DNA from: Ectocarpus siliculosus
Lineage: Eukaryota; Sar; Phaeophyceae; Ectocarpales; Ectocarpaceae
DNA length: 64,000 nt
NCBI GenBank assembly: GCA_000310025.1
Contig: FN649729.1
Location: 4,347,216-4,411,215 of the forward strand
Direction: 5' to 3'
Under the pieces are notes generated by a model. That model worked only from the letters and a program-made list of their open reading frames with translations. It was not told where the DNA came from and ran no database searches. The position numbers and the translations under genes were made by a program. Positions 33,201 to 44,537 of the stretch are shown one piece after another; positions within the stretch are counted from its first letter, which is position 1, and each line of letters begins with the position of its first letter.

Positions 33201-36200
33201 ACTTACCATTATACCTGGTACACGACAGGTGGCAACAACTTGCTGCCGTAGATCCGAAAAGGGGCTGCTGAGAACAAATGTTCGAAAGAAAAACAATGAA
33301 AACTGGTACATAGCAGAGATCACAGAGAGTTATTCTGTGTCTTTTGTTTAACGTATGTCATGATCAATCCCTGGCTAAAGACATCAGTCGCTGGCGCGAA
33401 TATCTCACATGTGTGGGCAAGGATATGCAATATTGCCAACTATGGAAGAGATGTTATGACTACGGCAGCAGCGACACGAAGATCTGTGCCCGAGCTATAT
33501 AGGACCGTGCTCCTTACCTCTCTCACGTGTGGTCTCTGTCCGCTGCTTGTGTGGTGTGTCCAACACTTGCACCAAGGGCACGAGCATGCGTGGTGCAACG
33601 TGCAAAGGGTGACGCGGGTGGTGAGCGCGCTTCACATGGCCTCAAGAACGGCGTTCCATAGTTTTATTTAATCATTTCCCAGGAACTTTCCTGCGGGCAA
33701 CAATATACATGGTGCCTTGTGTAACTTGAAAGGAACCTATTCACAAGTACGCCTTTGCTTGCTCTTGACAGTGTGATAACACGCGGCAATGTGCGTGTTT
33801 TCTTAATCCTGTGGTCTTCCACGCAGGTTATGCATCGGGACCTCAAACTGGCCAACATGCTCATCGGTGCAGATGGCATTCTCAAGGTGGGTCGTCGACA
33901 GCTTGTATCTGAGGAGAAAATCAGCTGCCCAGATGGTGGGACAGCAGTTGTTCATTCGTTAATTTGCAGCGAGGATTGGACCATCTGCTCCCAGCAGCGA
34001 ATCAGCGGGAACGTGTAGCGCCGGTTCTATTCTTTCATGAATCACGACTTGTTCGGGACAGTGTGCGTTGTGAGCACTGGATCATGCAAAAGCTAGGTTA
34101 TCATCCTTTGATCCTGATTATCCTGACCAGGTTGGCGACTGGGGACTGGCCCGTTCGTTCCACGACAACCAGACGAAGCACACCCCCACCGTCATTACCC
34201 TTTGGTACAGACCTCCGGAGGTTTTGCTACGCACCACCAGGGTGAGTTACGGAAGTTTCGCTATTTTTCACATGCATAGGTCGCGTCCAAAACGGTTCTC
34301 TGCCACTGGGAGACACCCGTCCAGAATATCTCAGTGCCAGGTTTCAACCCTTTTCAAACGCAGTATGGCCCTGCTGTGGATATGTGGTCTGTCGGGTGTA
34401 TCCTTGCCGAGCTCCTCTACGAGAGCCCAATTCTACCAGGAACACATGAGAAGGAGCAGCTGAACTTGATATATTCGCTGTGTGGCACGCCGACGGATGA
34501 ATCATGGCCAGATCGCACGGAGGTGAGGATTTTCGGTATTGTTGCATGGGTCAAAATATAGCCACAGGTTCGTTCATCCATAACATCTGTGAACAAGTTT
34601 CAATCGCAGCAACGTGTCGCAGCGGCGGATACCAATCAGTGGGGGGGCATCAATAACTCGGTCACGTTTGTCGTGTGTTGATGTGCGACCAAAAGTGCAA
34701 GTAATGAACAGGTTGACAAGCGGTCGGGGAGTGAGTATCCCCGTAGCGACACGTACACTGGCAAACACGGTGCAGGTTCACATGCTTGCTTGGCTCCGGG
34801 CAGTCTTACGTTGACCTTGACAAGGGCCGCTGTGCGTTCATTTTCACTCGCGTATAATGCGTTGTCCCCGTCGTGCTCCTCTTGTTCGCTCCACGCACAG
34901 TTGCCGGATTGGTCCCTATATGCCAATGCTGCGGAAGAGCACAAACCAAGGTCTATTCAATCGAAATTTAGGTATGTCCTCGTTCGCCTGGAATTAATTG
35001 GCTTCGTATGTTTTCCTCCCACTAGAGCTTGTTCCTTCTTAGCAACTTTGCATGAGTGAGGCACTTTCTCGTGCGTGCACTCATTTTACGTCAGTACCTG
35101 TCTCGCTCTGGGAGTTCAGCTCGATGCGCACAGGCGTCCTCATTACGCCTCAGTCTCGAGAGATGCGATAAAATTTGTTGCATTTAATTTTTTTATTCAC
35201 GTAGTCCAAGGATAAACTCAAACTGAGGTATCGAGTTAATTTCGCAACATCATGAATCTTCGGTTTGTGACGTGCTTTTGTGGGCCGCGCGCCATGTGGT
35301 CTTGCTCCCCCGCTCTGCCCGGAATGGCGCGGGCAAACCAGGTACTGTGCACTCAACTCCTCTTTGGCGATGTTTGTCTTCCGACCTCTGGGCAGATTCG
35401 ACCGACTGGGTGTGGATTTGGTGGACAAACTTCTCACCCTCGATCCTTCAAAGCGACTATCAGCGGCAGAGGCCTTAGACCACCCTTACTTCTGGCATGA
35501 TCCTCGCGTGGTCCAGCCATCAGAGTAAGTGGGGGGCGGTATTCACGGGCCAGAAATTCCTGTTTAGTGCCATCTCACGTCCACGAAATGATATAGCAGT
35601 ATGGTGATATTTTTCCACACTGCGCCCCGGTTTTCTTGCAGCACGCAGCGTGGAGGCGTTAGACGGAGTTGTATCGAAGTAGTGACGACTTAACGGGAGG
35701 GGGGTAGGATACTCAGCGGAGCGCAGAGTTTCCACAATCGAAGGACACAAAAGCGGCCGAGAAGAGTAGGAGAGAGATGGCAGAGGGAATAGCAAGATGT
35801 GTACCGGACTGAATGTGGTGGATGTGGCGGCAGTACGCCACAATCTCATTCGTTTTTTCAATGCTACTATTCCCATTCCTTTCCTGATACCCTTCCCCGA
35901 TGTGTCCTCATGTCGGTTTACGATCTGGTATGCCTGAATATTTGACACAAGGTTGGGTGCCTTTCGTGTGTCGGCGTGCAGCGGGGCCGAGTCTAGCCGG
36001 CAAAAACCTGGCATGCACCCCTGGCATAGTTTGTAGGGACGTGGGATATACAGGAGTGTATGTGTTCTTTTTCGAACGGAACATGTACATGTTTACGTTG
36101 GCCTTGATGTTGACACGTCTCCACGCTCGGTGTTGGTCCTTTCCAGGCTATCAAAGTTCGCCATACACTCGTGTCACGAATTTGAGGTCAAGAAGGTGAA

Positions 36201-36461
36201 GGAGAAGGAGCGACTACGGCGGAAAGAGGTACGAACCCAGCCTCTTCCCGGTTTCGTGATGTCACTGTCGTGCTCTTAGGGATAACTCTGTGTTGTGTTT
36301 GACAGCGTGTTTTTATCAACGAGTCTTGGTTTTGTCCTGTTTTGGAACACTTGATCATTCTAACTCAACGCATGCAGGCGGAGGCAAAAGTCCAAGAGGT
36401 GAGGGCAGCGGCAGCTAATCGACCCTCGGAAGCTGATGCAAAGCCTAGCGACAGGTGGTGA
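30236..36461 (+). CDS. Cyclin-dependent kinase, CDK9/CDKC (P-TEFb-like) class
   Basis: Predicted nuclear cyclin-T-type partner kinase that phosphorylates the RNA polymerase II CTD. Exons 30236-30392, 30616-30702, 30911-31030, 32065-32211, 33827-33886, 34131-34241, 34364-34522, 34901-34971, 35396-35524, 36147-36228 and 36378-36461 (TGA) join in phase; exons 2-11 alone encode 349 aa. Visible motifs in order: glycine loop [10 protein letters not shown], beta-3 lysine VALKMIK, C-helix [11 protein letters not shown] (PITxxRE class), hinge FEYLEYDL, catalytic loop [10 protein letters not shown], then GDWGLARSF instead of DFG, T-loop [17 protein letters not shown] with the activating Thr, and [14 protein letters not shown]. 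The tail [19 protein letters not shown] matches plant CDKC 'SSHEFQTKKKRQQQ'. No in-frame ATG lies in exon 1 before residue content begins, so the start must be in an unseen upstream exon. The last exon could alternatively splice after AKVQE (GTGAGG). Confidence 0.9.
32572..32607 (+). repeat. Short degenerate telomere-like GGGTTA/GGGTGA run
   Basis: Tandem GGGTGA, GGGTTA, GGGTTG and GGGTC units occur in the large kinase intron. It is too short and degenerate for a true telomere; it may be an interstitial repeat or simple-sequence drift. Confidence 0.4.
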
Positions 36462-37625
36462 CAACACTCCATGTGCTTGCTTGCTTACTCTCGGGGAGGA
36501 AGCTCACGCCGTCGACGAAGGCCCGACTCGACGAAAGACAACGCGGCTGTTGCTGGCTGCTTCAAAAGCGGACTGGACCCGGGGTGTATGGATAATGAGA
36601 GGAACTGTAAATTACACGGGAGTGGCAACGACTTTCAGAGGGACGGTTTGCTCTGGTGAATCCCTGCTGTCAGTGAAGAACACAGATACATCGCAGCCAG
36701 CGAGCGTCACCCAGTTGAAGACAGAGATCGGGGTAGTACAAAGAATAAGGACAAGAGAACGATAGATAGGCTTCTCACGTTAATCCGTCCATCCACCATC
36801 TATCCACACGTAGAAAATAGATGTTACTCCCCACCAAGTTTTTTGGCAGGCTGGCCTCTACCCAAGTCAGTTGCGCTAAAATCAGATGCATTCTCTCACA
36901 CGGTGCATCTTTGTCCATCTCCTTGGCCCATGCCGATAGTACATCAGGCGGTTAATAAATACCAGTAGTAATTAACAAACCCTCTTGGCATTCCTGCGCA
37001 ACGCACACATGGTCCCACACACCATGAGTAACACGGTACAGATACATGAGACCGGGCGACCAACGCAGCAGGTCACAGCAGGAGGATCTGTGCAAAATAT
37101 ACCGCTAGCCTAACAGCACACCCGCACTCACACGCGAAAGGTCACGGTGAGAAAGGACACAATCCGCACATGACTCAAATTCTGCAGGTTGTACGGAAAA
37201 CCGGCACTACCGAAACGCTGAGATGCAAAGTTGCAACGGTGATGACGTTGGCCATGTCCTCTTGCGTCGCCCCTGGGAGACAAGCTACCTAACTAACTCC
37301 CGAAGGGCCTTGCACGTGCATCGAAATTAGACTTTGACACTTCAATCTGGCGCTTTCTCTCAGAACCAGGAGGCTCGTCGGTACATTACATACCCCCGGA
37401 GCTCGGCAGGCATCCGCGGTGCGTGCGCTTGACGCTCAAGGTCGTGAAAATTGGCTCTGCACCCCGGCGAACCTATACTGAAAACCCATCAATATCGACA
37501 GTAAGGAAAAAAAATGCCCGTCTGCGCATTTCCAATAGTTTCTCGCTACCAACAACTAGCAGGATCACATCGCCTCTGTTTGGGGTTTATTGACCTGAAA
37601 ATCAGGTCGACCACTTGGTCTGCTC
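36462..37625. other. Kinase 3' flank, no gene recognised
   Basis: Frames are short and without domains. The interval ends where the retrotransposon-rich half of the window begins. Confidence 0.35.
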
Positions 37626-38315
37626 TGTGGACAGGGCTCTGGTGGGGGCTCAGATATGGTAGTTGGAGATGTTGATGGTACCCTTCCTTGATTTCTCATC
37701 CGGGGGCACTCTGTTGACGTTTGCACATAAAACACTTTGTTTCCAATTCTACCCCCCCCTACGAGTGGGGGCTGAGGGGCCTAGCCTCCCCCCTCCACCC
37801 GGGGGAGGCTGCCCGGGAGTCAACGGAGGGCATATATATGGCCTCTTGTCCATAATTCTGTGCTGGTCAACGTTCTGTAGGATAATTTTGGGACTTCACG
37901 TTTGTGTGAGGTTTAAACTGCTTTTGTGTGCGACGTTTTTATGCTTGTTGTTGCTGAGGCGATTTGACCTCTCATTGCAAGTGATCCATCCTTCCATGCT
38001 CGCGCTTTGTCCGTGATTAGGCTTGTAGTCAGCGCCCAGTTTGTTCTCAAGCTTATCGGGTTCAACTAAGAAGTAGCGATGGGCTTTGGAGGCATTGTGG
38101 ACAGGGCTCTGCTGGGGGCTCAGATATGGTAGTTGGATATGTTGATCGTACCCCCTTGTTGTCTCATCCGGGGTCAGTGACTCTGTTGATGTCTGGACAT
38201 AAAATACTCTTCCCTTGTACTCCCTCTATGGGGGCTAAGAGGCCTAGACTTCCCCATCACATCCGAGGGAGGCTGCCGTAGGGGATCAACAGAGGGCATA
38301 TGGCTCTCTCGTCCA
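37626..38315 (+). mobile_element. TRIM-like miniature LTR element (family F2)
   Basis: Two direct repeats, 37626-37852 (227 bp) and 38096-38315 (220 bp), both start TGTGGACAGGGCTCTG and end GTCCA. They flank a 243-bp interior with no coding capacity. The 3' LTR is preceded by a purine-rich GGGCTTTGGAGGCAT stretch. The 4-bp flanks are GCTC and TCTC, a possible imperfect target duplication. The LTRs have visibly diverged, so it is moderately old. It is non-autonomous by design or by loss of the interior. Confidence 0.6.
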
Positions 38316-38344
38316 TCTCACATCATTCACCACAAGATCTCTGT

Positions 38345-38795
38345 GGATGCAGTTCACCTGGCTGAACAACGGACTGAAGTGACTATAGTCCGGCATGATA
38401 TCGCCGCGTATGGGTGGGTGTTTATCACTCACAAACACCGTTGTCGATTTTCTTGAGTACAACCAGGTGCCTACTACCTGAGATCAAGCCGATTGTTTCT
38501 ACTCCAGTAGTAATAGGTTTTGGGGGCATTGTGGACGCAGCGCACTGGTATTAGTAGTAGTTCACGGTGGGAAGCCGCCTTTGGATATCTGCATATCCAA
38601 GATATGATAGATTGAAGTTTCTATCTGCCTGGTTGGCATGTGGGTAGTAGAGAGATAGATGGAGAGAGAGAGAGACTCGTGTGTGAAATAATACACTCTG
38701 TTTTCCATTACCAAGGAGGTGAATCGACCAGACCCCCGAGGCCACGGGGGGAGGATTCTGGAGCTAGACCCTGCCTGATTTGAATCGTGTCCACA
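38345..38795 (+). mobile_element. Chromovirus F1 3' end with LTR relic
   Basis: A 3' untranslated stretch (about 38345-38529) and an LTR (38530-38795, TGTGGACGCAGCGC to CCACA) match the 3' end of the chromovirus at 58279-62766. The LTR is clearly diverged from the young copies, so this is an older, partial copy. Confidence 0.6.
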
Positions 38796-39061
38796 TGTCT
38801 TCTCTCGGAAAAAAGGGCTTCGTTCATTTGAGGCCCGGGCTACCCTCGGGCAATGATTTATACTTAAATATTATCAGTACAACTACTCATCAGACGGTTT
38901 TGCTCCTCTAACTGAATACCGCTGGTCCGGGATCGCATATAATAACTCCCCTTCGTTAGTGGGGCGGTGTTTCCCATCGGGGTTTAGCTTTTCGTCGCTT
39001 AGCAACGACGTTAAGGCGCCCGCCCCCGGTGTTCGCCATCGGGGTTTAGCTTTTCGTCGCT
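38796..39061. repeat. Spacer with a short tandem duplication
   Basis: A ~40-bp segment (CATCGGGGTTTAGCTTTTCG and what follows) is present twice at about 38977 and 39039, just before the SINE-like array, and belongs to that repeat's head. No gene. Confidence 0.4.
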
Positions 39062-40075
39062 TAGCAACGACGTTGTAAAACAAGCCGATCACTTCGTGAC
39101 CTCAGCAACCAGGTTACCGCTTTTTTTTTTGCCTTTGGTTTTTTAACCATGAATGGTGGTCGAGTAGATGATGTTGTGCGGGGTCGATAACCGTCACTAC
39201 CCGCAAAGGGGATGATTGCACCACCTTGTGTTAAATTGGTCAAGCACGCTCGAGGCAGTCACACAATGCTTCTAACTGTATCTGGAAAGTGAGAAAGCGC
39301 CAGAAAATAAATTAGGTAATGTGCAGCTGTCATCCGTACGCAAGGAAGTAAACAAAATGACAAACACCCTTAGCAGGATGCAGCGCACCCTTCATGCGAC
39401 TCGCCGAATACCTCACGGATCTTCACGCTTGGTGATGTGAGAGCCTGGTCCGGTGAGAACCCGGCGTGCTCTGTCCCGGCTTTGTAGGGATGCGAGGTCA
39501 ATGGTCTAACGACTACGGCATGCACGACTATGAGTACACCCCCCCCCCGGTGTTTGCCATCAGGATTGCGCTTTCGTCGCTTGGCAGCGATGTTGTAAAA
39601 CAAGCCGATCACTTCGTGAGCTCGGCAACCAGGTTACCCCCTGTTATTTTGCCTTTGGTTTTGTTTTTGGCGGTAACCATGAATGGTGGTCGAGTAGATG
39701 ATGTTGTGCGGGGTCGAGAACCGTCACTATGCGCAAAGGGGATAATGACACCACGTTGTGTTAAATTGGTGAAGCACCCTCGAGGCAGTTACACAGTGCT
39801 TCTAACTGTCTCTGGAAGTGAAAGCACCAGAAAATAAATTAGGTCATACGCAGCTGTCATCAGCACGCAAGGAAGTAAGCGCAAGCTGACGAACACCCTT
39901 AGCAGGATGCAGCGCACCCTTCATGCGACTCGCCGAATACCTCATGGCGCTTCGAGCTTGGTGATGTGAGAGCCTGGTCCGGTGAGAACCCGGTGTGCTC
40001 CGTCCCGGCCTTGTAGGGATGCGAGGTCAACGGTCTAACGACTATGGCGTGCACGACTATGAGTACACCCCTCAC
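39062..40075 (+). repeat. Tandem SINE-like dimer, plus orientation
   Basis: Two ~500-bp copies (about 39062-39550 and 39551-40075) are tandem and strongly similar. Each runs from a GACGTTGTAAAACAAGCCGA-type head to GGTCTAACGACTA...GCATGCACGACTATGAGTACACCCC. The same unit lies inverted at 18838-19520. It contains no long frame. The end carries the CAATGGTCTAAC/GGCATGCA module shared with the LINE trailer near 18190. Confidence 0.6.
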
Positions 40076-41002
40076 CCCTGGTCACAAACCAAGATATTTT
40101 GTCAACGAGTTTACAGTCCCTTCCTCCCTTTACGAGTACTCACTGGCAAGTGCTTTCTGTTTCCGGGAGCAACATCGGAAGAGACACGCGCAGATTCGAT
40201 CGTCGACCTTTCCCAACTTGACGAGGTCACCAACTAGCCCGCCGGACAGACGGAAACACCAGAGGAGTATTCACGGTGTGTTTACTTCGAACGGTGTGGT
40301 GCGTTTCAAACTACGCCGCACGGGGCGCCATGTTTCAAGATGAAAAAGAAATCTCACAACCCCGCGCCCCGTACCGTGGAAATTCAAAAGGAACGGTATG
40401 GGGTTTATCTCCTCGCCAAACCAAGGTGAAAACCGCAGTTAGGGCATGGATTTGCCACGAAGTCACGCTTTTGTGTGCGGTGGTGTGAAAAACCCAAACA
40501 TGCAGAAAGAAAATGTGGAGAAACAGAATAAATAGCTTACAGCTGCCCAGCCCAGTCAGCCTGAATCCATAAAAATTACAAGATCACCCTTCCGGTGTGG
40601 ATGAAAGAGAGAACCGCAGGCAAGGGGTGATGCAAGAACATTCAAAAGAAAAATAGGGAACCAGGCAGAATACATACCATTAAACTGTTTCGGCAGAACG
40701 AGATTTGGTTGATAACGATCAGTTCGGGGTATTACAAGTTCCTCCGAAGCAAACTTAACCAAACTTTGTTGTTAAGTTCGGCGAATTGGGGAATTTTGCA
40801 CACGACAATTGCCAGCGCAACGAAGAGAACGAACACCGACACTCCAAGAACTTTGATGCCCCAGACCTTGTAGAACCGAGGCCAGCTTTAACAAATGGCA
40901 CAGGCCGGGCCTATTCGACCTCCTCTGAGGGCTTGGTCATGCATGCGCCAAACATGGCTCTAGCGGGCTTTAATTTTGGCGTGGGTCCAGCAAACAAGAG
41001 AG
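40076..41002. other. Spacer, no gene recognised
   Basis: No domain, repeat or splice-consistent exon was identified. It lies between the SINE-like dimer and an F2 LTR relic. Confidence 0.35.
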
Positions 41003-41816
41003 CGATTAGTGCTCAGTTGACCCCCTAGATCAGCCTCTCAGGGTATGGGGAGGCTAGGCCTGTGGACAGGGCTCTGCTAGGGGCCCAGATATGGTGGTTG
41101 GAAATGCTAATAGTACTCCCTTGTTGTCCCATCAGGGGGGCCTCTATTGACGTCTGATGATGATAATACACTCTGTTTACCATCACCAAGGAGGTGAACC
41201 GACCAGCCCCCCGAGGCCACGGGGGGAGGACACTGGTCCTAGGCCCTGCCTGATTTCAGGCGTGTCGACAGTTATCGATAACTCAGGCTGACCGACCAAG
41301 TCAGTAATTTTGGGGGCAGCCGTGAGCTGTTTGTTGATCCAGATGTTTTTTTGTGGACAGGGCTCTGCTAGGAGCCCAGATATGGTAGTTGGAGATGTTA
41401 ATGGTACCCCCTTGTTGTCCCATCACGGGGGCCTCTATTGACGTCTGATGATAATAATAAACTCTGTTTACCATCACCAAGGAGGTGAACCGCCCAGCCC
41501 CCCGAGGCCACGGGGGGAGGACACTGGTCCTAGGCCCTGCCTGATGTCAGGCGTGTCTACAGGCCTCTCTAAGCCCCCATTGAGGGCGGTAGAAGGGAAC
41601 ACAAAGCAGAAGAGTACTTCACGTCCAGACGTCAGCAGAGTCACCCCGGATGAGACAACAACGGGGTACCATCAACATGTCCAACTAGCGTTTCTGAGCC
41701 CCTAGCAGAGCCCTGTCCACAATGCCACCAAAGGGGATCGCTACTGTTGAGTAGAACCGATAAGCTTGATTACAAACTGGGCTCCGACTACAAGCCTAAT
41801 AACGGACAAAGCGTGA
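41003..41816 (-). mobile_element. F2 LTR element remnant carrying a nested insertion and cut by the gap
   Basis: A minus-oriented F2 LTR (about 41003-41060 continued at 41562-41721), followed by F2 interior sequence up to the N run, matches the inverse of 38010-38315. It is interrupted by the 501-bp unit at 41061-41561. It is a partial, older copy. Confidence 0.55.
41061..41561 (+). mobile_element. Very short LTR-LTR unit with recombinant LTRs, TSD GGCC
   Basis: Two 210-bp LTRs (41061-41270 and 41352-41561) flank only 81 bp. The interior starts with the GTTATCGATAAC palindrome seen behind all F1 5' LTRs. Each LTR joins an F2-type first half (TGTGGACAGGGCTCTG) to an F1-type second half (ending GGCGTGTCTACA or close). 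GGCC flanks it on both sides (41057-41060 and 41562-41565), a 4-bp target duplication inside an F2 LTR. It is a TRIM-like or internally collapsed element. Confidence 0.65.
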
Positions 41817-41916
41817 NNNNNNNNNNNNNNNNNNNNNNNNNNNNNNNNNNNNNNNNNNNNNNNNNNNNNNNNNNNNNNNNNNNNNNNNNNNNNNNNNNNN
41901 NNNNNNNNNNNNNNNN
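41817..41916. other. Assembly gap, 100 N
   Basis: Exactly 100 unknown bases, the conventional filler for a gap of unknown size. Sequence on both sides is retrotransposon-derived. Confidence 0.99.
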
Positions 41917-42491
41917 CAGCAACGATATATAGTGTACCCCGGCACAGTAGGTTTTTCAAGACCAGCAGAAACACTCCGAACGATGGAGTGTACTACCAAC
42001 GTCAATATGCAAAGAGTATGCCATATTATGCGTCATATCATTTTTAGAGATACGGTAGAGGTTGAAACCACTGCTGCCAAAGTACATGTATGGCGAATCA
42101 TGCCAGTTCCTCCCTTCACCAGACTTGGCAATTTACCCCCCCGCCCCCGGTGCAGTGCAGAGTCAATCCAGCTCCGCACCCGCGCTCGACAAGGCAACAA
42201 AGACGCCTCCGGAGTCCGCTCCTTGACATGTACATCCGAAATACAGTTGTCTCCGCCGCTTCAACGCTCGAAAATATAGTAGGTTAACAACACAGAACAC
42301 TCTTACCCAGTCAACCTGAATTCTAAAAAACTATTGACAACAGCGCCATATGCCCTCAGTTGACCCCACAGGGCAGCGTCCCCAAGGTGTAAGGAGGGAG
42401 GCTAGGCCTGTGGACAGGGCTCTGCTAGGGGCCCAGATATGGTAGTTGGAGATGTTGATGATACCCCCTCCTAGTTCCTATGCGGGAGACC
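41917..42491. mobile_element. Spacer then second copy of the F2/recombinant-LTR junction
   Basis: 41917-42340 holds nothing recognised. At about 42345-42410 the end of a minus-oriented F2 LTR meets a plus-oriented TGTGGACAGGGCTCTG LTR half (42411-42491) at the same GGCC junction as at 41060. The LTR half is cut by the chromovirus remnant starting at 42492. Confidence 0.5.
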
Positions 42492-43069
42492 TGTAGACAC
42501 GCCTGAAGTCAGGCAGGGCCTAGGACCAGTATCCTCCCTCCGTGGCCTCGGGGGGCTGGTCAATTCACCTCCTTGGTGATGGTAAACACAGTGTATTATT
42601 ATCGCACACGAGTCTCGTCTCTCTCCCTCCATCTATCTCTCTCTCCTGCCAACATGCCAACCAGAAAGATAGAAACCCCAATCTACCATATATCTTTGAC
42701 ATGCATACATATCCAACGGCAGCTTCCCACCGTGAACTACTGCTACCCAGGTGCGCTGCGTCCACAATGCCCCCAAAGCTTATTACTACCGGAGTAGACA
42801 CTAATCAGCTTGAACTCAAACAGCAGTAGGCACTTGGTTGTACTCAAGAAGAAACGACAGCGGTGTTTGTGAATGATAAACACCCGTACACGGCGATATC
42901 ATGCCTGACTAAATCATGCTACACCAATTCGTCAGTCAGCGCAAGTGTTCAACCTCCCATGCAAAACGTAGAATGCCCCCATTCAACAGTGATGGACCTC
43001 GAAGACGGCTGTTGCTGCTGTTGACCGGGAGGACGCTGTTGCTGCGGCGCTTGCCCCTGGGCGCGGTGC

Positions 43070-43122
<53 letters not shown>

Positions 43123-44537
43123 ATATCCACGGGCGACCCCGGTGCCGCGAAAATGCCCCCCATGCCCAGCGTGATGGGTAGAGGCTTGGCGGGGAACCGC
43201 TGAAGCGGACAGTTCTGCGGGGCGTGGCCGGGCTTCTTGCACCTGAAACATGTGACAAGCTCGGTAGAGGGAGACGCACCTGCACCTCCAGCCCCATTAG
43301 GCGCTTTCGCTTTCGCCCATGACTGTTGCTGAGACGGTTTTTTACGAGCATGAACGCCACCCCCACGCGATTGCCCGCGCTGCCTGTCTGCCAACTCAAC
43401 CGTGCGCCACTCTACCGCAACATCCCGAACGATCTCAAAGACTAGCTCAGGTTTGTCCTTCCAGCTACCTTGCATGTCGAGCTTGGTTTCCACCTTGACC
43501 TTGAACTCGGGCGGAGACAGACCTGCCACAACTGCTTTGCTGAGGACAGCAGCCGGACCTTTCTTGAACCCGCCACTTGAGTCTCGAAAAACACGCTCCG
43601 CACTCGGGTTTTCGAAGTATTGCTCGAGGCGGCTTTGGACAGCGTCTATCCGATCTACAGCAGTAGTCTCAGTCCCCATGACTACCATACGGGACACGGC
43701 GGCGGGCGCAATCGAAGGCTCAAGGGTATCATCCGTCCAGCATTCAGGTAAGCTTCTTCAAGTTCATTGCCATCAAAGTAGGTGCGCGACAAGCATTTCC
43801 GGATAGACTTGCGCAGCAGTTGAGACACAGTGAGCAGCGGGCGTCTGATGGATTGCCCACTGTTGCAGAGACCCATGCTCCGCTCGTACTCGGTGTATTG
43901 CGTGTAGAAACGCAAGGACGAAGCTCGTGAAAAAGTACGTCCATACTCGGGCGGCTTGGGCCCGTTGCCCAAAACCAAGTCAGTAAGCCCCGCCCCGAGC
44001 TCACCAATATCTCCAGCAGAACCTTGCTGTCCGCCAAGCGCCCCCTTGCCAACATTGGAGCGTCTCTGAGCCATCGCGCCGTACGATGCCCGGGCAGATC
44101 AAGACAGCAGCTCCGCGGGAGATCAGGACAGCAGCTCCAAGACCGCAGCCTCGCACTTAGCGAAGCAAGAAAAACGCGGAGTAATAGCTCGTCCTGCTGT
44201 TGTCACCAAAATGTTTTTTGACCCTGACTGACCCTGGTCGGTCAGCCTGAGTTATCGATAACTGTAGACACGCCTGAAGTCAGGCAGGGCCTAGGACCAG
44301 TATCCTCCCCCCGTGGCCTCGCGGGGCTGGTCAATTCACCTCCGTGGTGATGGTAAACACAGTGTATTATTATCGCACACGAGTCTCGTCTCTTTCTCTC
44401 TCCATCTATCTCTCTCTCCTGCCAACATGCCAACCAGGCAGATAGAAACCCCAATCTACCATATCTTTGACATGCATACATATCCAACGGCAGCTTCCCA
44501 CCGTGAACTACTGCTACCCAGGTGCGCTGCGTCCACA
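42492..44537 (-). mobile_element. Chromovirus F1 deletion derivative: LTR, leader, gag, LTR
   Basis: Ty3/gypsy fossil on the minus strand. LTRs at 42492-42766 and 44263-44537 (275 bp each, about 97% alike by eye, so fairly young). Between them lie the leader with the GTTATCGATAAC palindrome, and a gag region (about 44074-42936) with a CCHC knuckle (CFRCKKPGHAPQNC) and a 17-unit CTG/CAG tract (43072-43122). No pol domains are present. It is broken, with a few breaks, and could only have moved with outside help. Confidence 0.75.

Noticed and set aside
40786-41028. 80-aa plus-strand frame next to the gap region
   Set aside because: No domain and it runs into an F2 LTR; no evidence for coding.
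42600-42660. CRISPR-like or regulatory array from the repeated CTCTCTC/ATCTATC motifs
   Set aside because: Simple pyrimidine microsatellite inside the chromovirus LTR, repeated at every LTR copy; no spacer structure.
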